64,000 bases of DNA, from NCBI GenBank assembly GCA_020342235.1, contig CP073215.1, positions 1,612,001-1,676,000 of the forward strand, read 5' to 3'. Position 1 is the first letter of the stretch. Each line of letters opens with the position of its first letter. Source of the DNA: Saccharomycopsis phalli. Lineage: Eukaryota > Ascomycota > Saccharomycetes > Ascoideales > Saccharomycopsidaceae. A program made the translations under genes and the position numbers. Shown here in pieces: positions 45,210-55,000 of this stretch. Under the pieces are notes generated by a model that had not been told where the DNA came from, made no database searches, and saw only the letters and a list, made by a program, of their open reading frames with translations.

Positions 45210-47045
45210 TTCATTGTCATTATTCAAGCTTTCTAGAGACTCTTTGATCAAATGACTACCTTTTGGATCCAAGTTTAGAGCAACAGTGAACTCTTTTATG
45301 GCCTCATTTTTTCTGTTAACAATCTTATATAATTGTCCTAATAAGTAATGAACACTGGCCTCATCTGGGGCAATAACTTTAAGTTTCTCAAACTCAAATA
45401 ATGACTCTGGTATTTGACTCAATGAAAACAATAATTGGGCTTTTTTGAATAATGCCAAAGGACTTGAAGGTTGTAACTCGCTAGCCAATTCGTATTGCTT
45501 CAACGCTGCTTCCTTTCGGCCAAGTTTTTCGAGTACCATACCAACACAGCAAATCAAAATCACATTAACTGGGTTGATGTCTCGTGCTTTTCTAAAATGA
45601 AATTCTGCTTTTCCAAATTCCCCAAGTTTTAAATACACCATACCGATACCATATAAAGCATTATAATGACGGGGATCATTGAGTAATGACTTTCTAAAAC
45701 TTTCAATCGCATTCTCATATGCATCATTAGTGACGTACTCGTGTCCCTGTAGTGTGTAAGCATACGCAAATTTAGGGTCTATCTGAATGGCTCTTTGGAA
45801 GCACTTGATGGATTCTCCCGTCTCTTTTTGCAAAGAAAATAAATTTCCTATAACCACCCAGGTCTGAGGACAATTTTTATCTATATCATACATCTCGTGT
45901 GCCAAGAAACTCAACTCCGTGTCTTTATGCAAATGCCATAACAAAGTAGAATAGTACTCCATATCTTCAACTCTGGTTCTATCCAAGGTTCTGAGCCGTT
46001 GGAAGTAGCTATCTGACTGCTCGTAATTGACAATTTCAAAGTTCAATTTCCCCAATTTACTCAATACCCATGGTGTCTCAATTTGTGATTCAGGTAACTG
46101 ATTAAAAGTCCTAATTGCCTTGAAACAGTCGTAACGGTGCATAGCCTTTAGCCCTCGTGCCAATATAGAATACAACGTCATAAGTTGAAAATCAGCTTGC
46201 ATGGAGTTTTCCTTCTTGCGCAAAAACAAGGCATTGCTGCTGCTAGTGCCATTGTTTACTGCGTTGTTCTTTCCCCTTTTCAATTCTCTCTTTGCACTTG
46301 ATCCATTGTACGTAGGTGTGCTTGAACTACTATTTATCGGCGTTTGAATCAATCTTGAGCTCACTCTTAATCTGTGATCGTCAGCTAGTCGTTGCGGTTT
46401 TCTCAATGGTGCATCTGGCTGCTTAGGCAGCTTTTGGTTAGGGGTGCTGACATCATCGGTGTACCAGCTACTAGAGCCCCCCAATTTAGCATTGGACGGT
46501 GCATCTGCCTTGTAAATTGCCTTTGTGTTAACATTGACCCCAGATTTGCATAGCATTTCGTACGACTCCCAGAGGAAAGGATTTAACTTGAGGGCCTGGC
46601 CATGATGGGCCGCGCTTTCTTTGGCATTGCCAATCAGACCGTACAATTTTCCTAATAGGGAGAAAATTGCGGCGACGTCAGGCATCACTTTCCGCGTCTG
46701 TTCATAATTGATAAAGTCTCTGGGCACCGACTCATCATTCCATAGATGCATGGTCTTTTGAAGAGCGTAGATCCCCTGACTCTCAAGATTCAATTCAAGC
46801 GCACACTTGGCAAAGATATAGGCACATCCAGCGTGCAACTTATTTGCGGTAGCGATAAATGCCGCTTTGGTCTTGCCTCGCTTGTACAATACTAGTCCGT
46901 ACAAATACATGGAATCAACATCTTCTTTACCAGTGACTCCCAAAAGTCTTTCAGCAGTAAACTCGGCATTTTCCAACAAATCATTATCTAGAGAATACCA
47001 CACCGTGGAACGAAGCCGCTGCACTATTTGAACTTCCACATTCAT
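45204..47045 (-). CDS. CDC27: Anaphase-promoting complex subunit Cdc27 (APC3)
   Basis: 613 residues (S. cerevisiae 758). TPR repeats at the N-terminus (~1-170, with CALELNLESQGIYALQKTMHLW and GNAKESAAHHGQALKLNPFLWESYE) are separated from a C-terminal array (~290-600) by a Ser/Lys-rich linker. The C-terminal array contains the strong TPRs GNLFSLQKETGESIKCFQRAIQIDPKFAYA, GHEYVTNDAYENAIESFRKSL and later repeats. Cdc27 binds the Ile-Arg tails of Cdc20/Cdh1 and Apc10 in the APC/C ubiquitin ligase. A Reb1-type site lies 61 bases upstream. Confidence 0.92.
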   Translation of the reverse strand: MNVEVQIVQRLRSTVWYSLDNDLLENAEFTAERLLGVTGKEDVDSMYLYGLVLYKRGKTKAAFIATANKLHAGCAYIFAKCALELNLESQGIYALQKTMHLWNDESVPRDFINYEQTRKVMPDVAAIFSLLGKLYGLIGNAKESAAHHGQALKLNPFLWESYEMLCKSGVNVNTKAIYKADAPSNAKLGGSSSWYTDDVSTPNQKLPKQPDAPLRKPQRLADDHRLRVSSRLIQTPINSSSSTPTYNGSSAKRELKRGKNNAVNNGTSSSNALFLRKKENSMQADFQLMTLYSILARGLKAMHRYDCFKAIRTFNQLPESQIETPWVLSKLGKLNFEIVNYEQSDSYFQRLRTLDRTRVEDMEYYSTLLWHLHKDTELSFLAHEMYDIDKNCPQTWVVIGNLFSLQKETGESIKCFQRAIQIDPKFAYAYTLQGHEYVTNDAYENAIESFRKSLLNDPRHYNALYGIGMVYLKLGEFGKAEFHFRKARDINPVNVILICCVGMVLEKLGRKEAALKQYELASELQPSSPLALFKKAQLLFSLSQIPESLFEFEKLKVIAPDEASVHYLLGQLYKIVNRKNEAIKEFTVALNLDPKGSHLIKESLESLNNDNEL

Positions 47046-47356
47046 GCTAGTTCTATGTGCTCAGGCTCATCGAAATGCTATTACCATAAACAAACAGTAT
47101 ATAGCCGGGTAAGCATCAGTAGTGGGTGTGCAAGAGAGCAGCACTACAACTATACAGCAACAATCATACAGTAAAAGAATAAATTAGTAATATATTTAAA
47201 ATATAGCGATTTTATACACCTAATATAGTGACTAGTATTGCAATATCGAATCAATGAACTGCGCAGTTACCATTCCAAAATCGGGATGCCCCGTTGAGCT
47301 TGGTAACTTAGAAGAAGAGTAACAAAGAAATATAATATAATGCTAGCCGGTATAAG
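47046..47356. other. Intergenic region, CDC27 promoter and PTC5 3' flank
   Basis: 311 bases between two minus-strand genes. It contains the Reb1-type CGGGTAA at 47106-47112 and AT-rich stretches (47180-47210). No coding frame or RNA gene is seen. Confidence 0.6.
47106..47112. promoter_or_regulatory. Reb1-type site CGGGTAA before CDC27
   Basis: CGGGTAA 61 bases upstream of the CDC27 ATG, a spacing nearly the same as that seen at MRX8 and VPS21. Confidence 0.45.
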
Positions 47357-48934
47357 TTATAACTTTGGCTTGCTTTGGATGCCAGTGGCCTCCAAGTTGA
47401 CCTTGAGTCGATTAGAGGCCTCCACATTTCCATTGTCTCCGAAAAATACAACCACCACAGTCAAGTCGTCTCTGTATCGTCTTGACAAGGGCGAAGGGAT
47501 GCTAAGCAACATTTTCCCGTAGTCCTTGTCGCCTGTCCCCATGGTGAGTGCGTTTCTGATAAGGTGTGTGCCCGCATTTTCGTCCTCCAAAATAACCTTC
47601 TTTGGCCCTCTAGTATTCTCACGATAAGGTGGCTTCAATGACTCCTTGTCCTTGGTGATGTCTTCTACCTTGGGGAAGCTGGAGGTCTTTTGAAAGTATC
47701 CTGCAAACAGACCAGTGCTCTTGACGATACCCTTGTTCTCGGCCCATCGAATAACCAACCCCGCAATTTCCTCATTGGTGAGCATCTCGTAGAGTCCATC
47801 AGTTGCCAAGACCATGAAGTCATTTTTCTTTGGGTTAATCTGCCGGGTGGTGATTTCTGGCTCGGCTGTAACGTAGGGCGGGGTCTTCAAGTTCGAAGGT
47901 GGCGGGTAGCTGAACAAGTTCTTGTGAATCAGTTCTTGGATTTCTCTCAGCCATTTAAATTTTCCGTCTCCAAAGGCCCGGGAAGGTTCCAATCTGCCCA
48001 AGATGCGTCCTCTGGTGACTGCAGTAGGCTCATTAGGATGCTCCCTACGGATTCTCTCTACCTCCGACTTGTTTGAGCCAGTTTGGTCAATAGTCAAAGA
48101 CTCGACAGTCCATTGATTGCTGTCATTGAGAGACCCCAAGAGCGCACGGGAGTCTCCAGTAACAGCTACCTTGAGAGTTTGCAGAGCCGAGTTGTAGAAA
48201 GCAAGCATACCACAGGCACCCGAAAGACCCGGAAGCAAGTACTGGGCGGTCTCTGACTTTGGCAATTTCAGGTTTAACACCTTGTTCATGTTAGTCACGC
48301 AAATTTCATTGTCCAATGACAAGAAGCCCCGCTTAATAGCGGCATCAACATCCCCCGATGTAGGAGGAGCAGAGCTGACAGTATCGCTGTTATTCCCTGT
48401 AGGGTATATAGTGGCAAGCTCTTTAACCACAGAGGTAATCAACTCATCACGTAGCTTGGCACTGGTGTACCATCCGCTGTGCCCATCGTATACTCCCCAG
48501 AACGCCCAGTCAGCTGGAACCTCTTTTCCAGTTTCATCCTTCAAGGACACCTCGACGATTTGCTCCGAGCGGTCGTCTTCAATGGGGTTGTTGGAGGCCA
48601 ATTGAGAAATGTCATATCGTAAGACACCCTTGTTTCTATCAACCGAGTAGCTCTCTTGGTTCTCTCTCAAACGATCATCCTCCTCAGCATCTGAAAGTAA
48701 TTTCATCTGCTGCTTCATTTCCTGCTGGGGACTCGAGCCACCAGTGGAAAAATACGACCGGAATCCCTCACTATTAACCAAGGACTTGCCGTTACCAACT
48801 GCAACACAGGTGGTACCAAAGAGCAATCCGGAAACTGCAGCGGCAACGTATTTAGGAGAGCGAGATGTCAATCTATGGGAAGAGTAACTCCGCAAGCTTT
48901 GAATAATAAACCGGGAATTGGCCTTTGTGTTCAT
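47357..48934 (-). CDS. PTC5: Mitochondrial PP2C phosphatase Ptc5 (pyruvate dehydrogenase phosphatase)
   Basis: 525 residues. The N-terminus (MNTKANSRFIIQSLRSYSSH) is an amphipathic, arginine-bearing presequence, followed by a hydrophobic stretch near residue 30-45. The PP2C core shows WAFWGVYDGHSGW (metal-binding Asp), SGACGMLAFY, AVTGDSRALLG, GRLEPSRAFGDGKFKW, MVLATDGLYEMLTNEE and a final DDLTVVVVFF. Length and insertion pattern fit Ptc5 (572 in S. cerevisiae), which dephosphorylates the E1-alpha subunit of pyruvate dehydrogenase in the mitochondrial matrix or intermembrane space. Divergent from the TOR gene with 138 bases between ATGs. Confidence 0.9.
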   Translation of the reverse strand: MNTKANSRFIIQSLRSYSSHRLTSRSPKYVAAAVSGLLFGTTCVAVGNGKSLVNSEGFRSYFSTGGSSPQQEMKQQMKLLSDAEEDDRLRENQESYSVDRNKGVLRYDISQLASNNPIEDDRSEQIVEVSLKDETGKEVPADWAFWGVYDGHSGWYTSAKLRDELITSVVKELATIYPTGNNSDTVSSAPPTSGDVDAAIKRGFLSLDNEICVTNMNKVLNLKLPKSETAQYLLPGLSGACGMLAFYNSALQTLKVAVTGDSRALLGSLNDSNQWTVESLTIDQTGSNKSEVERIRREHPNEPTAVTRGRILGRLEPSRAFGDGKFKWLREIQELIHKNLFSYPPPSNLKTPPYVTAEPEITTRQINPKKNDFMVLATDGLYEMLTNEEIAGLVIRWAENKGIVKSTGLFAGYFQKTSSFPKVEDITKDKESLKPPYRENTRGPKKVILEDENAGTHLIRNALTMGTGDKDYGKMLLSIPSPLSRRYRDDLTVVVVFFGDNGNVEASNRLKVNLEATGIQSKPKL

Positions 48935-49072
48935 TGGTTAAAAAAACAACCCCAATGGTATTAAATTTCAGACATAGCTGCTATGCGGGCACGCAACCGG
49001 GTTCGATGTCCCAAGGCCACATAACCGCGGTGGGTGGAAATATTCGGGTGCGTGTGAGAGAGACCAAGCAAG

Positions 49073-52000
49073 ATGGATCCTCACCATACGAGGGAAGCCG
49101 TTAAAGAATTCAATTTGATTCTAAGGGGGCTATGCTCCAAGGGGGAGGAGGAGCGACTACGCCATGCTTTGGCTTTGAAGAACATTCTATTCAATGGTGG
49201 GACTTCGATCGAAACCAATCGGTCACTATCGGAGTCATTTGTCTACAATAGCTTACATGAGATAACCGTGAGCAAGAATGAGAAAAAGAAAATAGAGGTA
49301 TACTATGCCATCAAGGAGTTTATCCAGCTAGTCGGAGGCCCGGAAATGGAGACTTCCAGAATTGCTCGATTGTTGGATTCCTTGATGAATATCCGGTCAA
49401 TAACAAGAGATGTGGCCAATACTCTCGGATCCCTCTACAAGCCTGGATGGTCTTTAGTAGCGACGTATTTCAGCTTCACCTGTGGGAATGCCATCGAAAA
49501 CTTGGGCTCTAAGATCGAAAGCAAGAGACTCAATTCATTGTTATTGTTGGAGTCATTGGCCCGTCATAACCCAGGGGCTTCCTACCCATACATTGAAACG
49601 ATATTTGGCGGACTATACCAAACTTTGAAGGATAGCTCCTTGGCGATTCGTGAAGACTCTTACAAGTTGTTGTATACCTGTCTCCAGATATTATACGAGC
49701 GAGACCAGTACATTCAGTTGCCTAGATTTAACGCACTTTATGACGAAGCTATTGCAAACTTGAAGAGCTCTTCCAGCGACTCTATCCATTCGGCGTTCTT
49801 GATATTTAAAGCATTACTTCACATTACCATTTTGTCCAACCAAAACAGGTCACTAGCCTCGATGGATTCCAACGACCACAAGAATGCCATCAGCTTCGCC
49901 AGCCTCACAGACAAGGTCGACGATATGTTCAACAAGTGCTGGTTGTTTAACGATTACAAGTCTTCAACTGTGCGAATCGAAATCGTCGAGGTATTGCCGT
50001 TGATTGCTAAATTTAACCCGAGAATATTTACACTTCGCTACCTTCTGAATATCCGCGACTTCTACATGGCGCGCTTGCGCAAAGATAAAGACAGAGTTGC
50101 GGCATTGTATTTGTTTGGTAGCATTTCAAAGGAAGTGGGCCCAAACAATTGTTTGCTGTATGCCAAGAACTTGATTTCGGTTATTGAATACTTGATTTAT
50201 TCTCTAGATAATGGGGAGACTGAGACAGGTGGTAGTAGCACATCTGGCCAAACAATCGGGACTGAACGAGTGCAGTCGCAGATCGAGTATTTACATGGCT
50301 TGGAACAAGCCAACTCCTCGTTAAACAATACAAACGGTCATAGTCGGGATGATGACAGCAAGTTAACCGACACGGTGATAGTAGTTACTGAGTGCAAGCG
50401 GTTGAAGCGGTTTGAACTCGAGAGAGCAATGTTTTATGCGATTATGAAGATTTGCGAAACCTTGGGCCCTAAGATAATACAAGTGTTGACCGTGAATTTG
50501 ATTGACTTGGTCATCACAAAGTGTATAATTACAAAGCCTTTTGAGGCCTTGATGAAAGTTTTAATCAAAGAGTACCCTAACTTGGAGGTTTTCATCTTAC
50601 AGAAGTTGTTGAACAAAATATCCTTGTGCTTAGGTGGCTGCGAGTACATTGAGCCAGGTGTGTCTATTACCAGCTTAAATTTGTCTTCAAGAGATAAGAA
50701 GAAGTTGAAGGAGCGCTCTGTAATCGGAATCCATTTTGACGAGTCAAATGGAAGAGTTTTCTTAGACAAGAGCACCAAGTCGGTTAAAAACAGCAATGGC
50801 AACGCAAGTGAAGGTAGAATATTGGAACTAAGAAGAATGGTGAATTTGTATAAGCAGCCATACAACGTTGCTAGCGCCCCATTATCAAATTATAACTACA
50901 AGGACTTGTCTTCCAATTTCAATAATTTCACAGCAATGCATGAAGCTCATTCGCTATCCAACCATACCAAAGCAGGTGGTGGAATTTCCAGGGATGATGA
51001 AGGAAGTCATTTTATCACTATTAAAGATTTGGTAGATTTGAGAAAGGCCAGCAGTTATAGAGAATCGATATTAAAAGATTATGGATTTTTAGCACAACAG
51101 TCCAGCTCTTTTAATAGTGCGATTAATAGTATTTCCTTGAAAGTCAGTGCGATTTCAGATGAATATTTTAGCAGTATTATTGGTGATTCTGAAAAATCTG
51201 AAGAGAACGATAACCTTGAATTCCAAGCTACTCAAATGTTGGTGGAATGTTTTAGCATTTTGGGTAGATTTAACTTCACTGGTAACTTTTCATTATTCGA
51301 ATTTGCAAGATATGTCACATTGTCATACATAGACAACGAAAATCCAAAAATCAGAAAAATTGCAGCAATAACCAGTGAACAGTTGTTTTCCAAGGATGAA
51401 ATCATGGGCACTATTCAAATAGGTTCCATAACGGCAGTTTCTGAGGTATTGTCCAAGTTGTTGTTAATAGGGATTACTGACCCGATCTCTGATTTGCGAT
51501 TGGATATCTTAAAAAGTTTAAGTTCCAAGTTTGACCCTCAATTAGCACAATCAGATAATGTCCGTTTGCTTTTAATGTCATTAAATGACGAAAGTTTTGA
51601 CGTCCGAAAAGTCAGTATTCGGATACTTGGGCGTATTTCCAACAAGAACCCGGCATATGTGATCCCTGCATTACGGAAAATTTTGATACAATATCTCAAT
51701 GACTTAAAGTACGGAACCGTCAACAGCAGTAGGGAAAGCAGCTGCTCATTGCTCTCCACATTAATTTCTTGTGCTACAATGTTGACAAAGCCTCATGTTG
51801 ATGCTATTGTGGAAGTGTTGATGCCATTAATAGCCGACAATAACAACTCGGCTATTTGCTCAATTGCCGTGAGGTGTCTTGGTGAATTGGCTCGGGTTAG
51901 CGGTGAGACTACCAAGGAGTTTTTGGATAAGGTAATCCCCTTGATATTAGAGATTTTAATGGCCAATTCATTGTCAATTTCAAGTAAGGAGAAGGTGATA

Positions 52001-55000
52001 GCTGTGAGAACATTATGTCAGTTGATCCGAAGTTCTGGCAATGTTATTGAGCCCTTGTTTCAATACCCGGACTTGTTACATATAATCACAAATTTTGTCA
52101 GTGTGAGCAACCCAGATTCAAACTTAAAACGTGAAACAATTAAGTTACAAGGTATTTTAGGAGCCTTGGATCCATATAAGGTTCGGGTGATTGAAAGTAA
52201 CTACAAATCAATTCGACAGAATAGAACCAAGAATCTGTTGGCTTTATTGGAGCAGAAAAAGAAGATCGAAAAGTTAAAAGAAGAAGAAGAATTGGATATC
52301 AGCAACTATTGTGACAATGCCAAGTTCTGGGGACATCAAGAGGCAGGTAAGGACTTTGATACTGCTGTCGACTTGAATGAGTTTTTATCGATCACTGATG
52401 CCAGCTCCAGAATTCCTAAGTTGATCCAATTGGAGACACCAGTAGATTTGTTATTGCTTATGCAATTGAATGTGGAGTTGAGACCTTCTGCGGTTAATGA
52501 GGATTACTACTTAATAGTGGTTCTTGTAACTTTGATCAAGGTATTGAAGGACCTGAATGCAAACTCGCATCACGAAACTGTCATGACAATTATTGTGGAG
52601 ATCTTTGCTAGAACAAGAGACAAGTGCTTGCCCTTTACTAAGCATGTTCTTTCGGGAATGATTCGCGCGATGAAAAACTATACTGCCTCTAAAGTAAAGC
52701 AGGTTTTCCAGCAGATCAGATCTATTGTCCAGTATGTGGATAAGTATATCCGTGCATCTGTGCCTGTGATTTTAGAAAGTGTTATTCAGCACTTTGACTC
52801 GACGGATAAGACTACTTTGATTGACTTGGTAAGTGTCATCGCGAAGAATTTGGAATCTGAATTTAAAGTGTACTTACCAACACTCTTGTCTTTGTTTCTT
52901 CGCGCTATGAATAGTGACACTACCCGTGACGCTTCAATTGCCAAGCAAATCATCCGTGCATTCTTGGCATTTGGGGTTTCTATTGAGGAATATGCAAATT
53001 TGATTGTCACTAACATTTTGGGTTTTACGGAACAAGGGCCTTTTGAACTTCGGCGTATTGCTATTGAGTCCATTGGGAAGTTCACGACGGTTATTAATCT
53101 AAATGATTTGGCTTCAAGAATTATTCATGGGTTTTTAAGAGTATTACAGAGTAAGAATGCGGAGAATGTTCAACTAAGAGAAGTAATTATGAACTCTTTG
53201 TGCGCATTGATTGTACAGTTGAAGTCAGAATACTTTATATTCTTACCATTGGTTGACAGTGTGTTGACGGAAAATAGGATTGTTTCGCCTTCTTACACAA
53301 AGATTGTCCACCAGTTGATCAAGAATGAAAATGTGTCCTTCACATTACCTGCAGAGTACGAGCCAGATCCAGGTGACAGAAGGGACGTAACCATGCGACC
53401 TTTGAAAGCAAAAGAGTTGCAAAGCGCCTGGCAGCCATACCATTGTAAAAATAAGGGTGATTGGATAGAGTGGTTGAAAAAGTTCAACTTACTGCTTTTG
53501 GAATACTCTCCGTCTATTGCCTTGAATTGTTGTTTAGTGTTGGCATATGCGCATGCTCCAGTTGCAAGGGAATTATTCAATACTGCGTTTGTGTGTTGCT
53601 GGTTGGCGTTGAGTGATGAGCTCAAGGCCGATTTATCAAAGTGTGTTTATTTTGTGTTGAATAGCTCTCCGCGGTCTTCTGATGCATTGCAGGCGGTATT
53701 AAATTTGTGTGAATTTATGGAACATAACAATACTCGTTTGCTGATTGGGATTTCTGTGTTGTCCAGATACTCGTTTAGACATCATGCGTATGCCAAGGCT
53801 CTCCACTACAAGGAATTAGAATTTAAGGAAAGCGTCATACAGTCAAACGTTTCAGAGGCTACTGTTGACTCTTTGATAAAATTTAATAACTCTCTTCAAC
53901 AGTCCGATGCTGGAATTGGTATGTTGAAGGTGGCTACCGATACCTACAAATTCACGCCTAAAGAGTCATGGTATCAGAAGTTACAAAGATGGAAAGAGGC
54001 CTTGGGAATATATGAAATGAAGATCGAGGCAGGTCAAACAGACTTGGATGTTATTAATGGGAAAATGAGCTGTTTGCATGCTTTAGGCCAATGGGAGCAG
54101 TTGGAAAAGTATGCAGAGTCTACATGGAACCAGATGTCCAACACCAATAAGGAAAAAGTGGCGCCACTAGCAGCAGCAGCGGCTTGGGGAACTAGCAAGT
54201 GGAGCCGTATGGACGATTATATCAACGTTATGAAGGAAGATTCTGCTAATAAGTATTTCTTTGAGTCTATCTTGAGCGTCCATAGATGTAACTATGGATC
54301 CGCAAAACAGAATATCAAAAATGCCAGAGAATTGCTCAGTGGTGAAATCAGTTCGTTGATTAACGAAAGTTACAGTAGAGCATATGACGTGGTTGTGCGG
54401 ATTCAGATGTTGTCTGATATTGAAGAGATTATAGAGTACAAGCAATTGGATGGAAACTCTCCTCGAAGAGCACATTTGCGAGCCGCCTGGGATAAGAGAT
54501 TGTTCAACTGTCAGGGGAATGTGGATATCTGGCAGCGATTGCTTAATATTAGATCGTTGGTTATCGCACCAGAAGAGGACTTGGAGGCAAGAATCAAGTT
54601 TGCAAATCTTTGCCGAAAGTCTGGAAGAATAGCACTTGCTGAAAAGACCTTGTCAAGCTTAAAGCGCAATGTGATCCAGCTTCTTCCTGCTCCAGGAAAT
54701 GGTAACAAAGGGGGTTCGTTCACCAGTCCTGCATTGGTATATGCCCAGTTGAAGCTATTGTGGAATATCAACCAAAAGGAAAAGGCATTCAACACAATTT
54801 GTACGTTTACGTATGATTTAAGTGCCAGTCTTTGTCTTAGAGGAGATAGTTTGCCTACTCCCGAGTTACCAGACGTTTTGCCGTGCGACATGGATTTGTA
54901 TCTAAGGTTACGAAAGATCTTGTGCAAGTGTTTTTTGAAACAGGGACAATGGCACATGCAGTTAAATCCTGACTGGTCGTTGGACAAGGAACAAGCCGAA

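Noticed and set aside
47175-47200. TTACTAAT branch-like sequence upstream of CDC27 on the minus strand
   Set aside because: No AG within 6-10 nt and no donor in a sensible place.
48999-49012. tRNA-like B box (GGTTCGATGTCC) between PTC5 and TOR
   Set aside because: No A box at the right distance and no acceptor-stem pairing, so not a tRNA.
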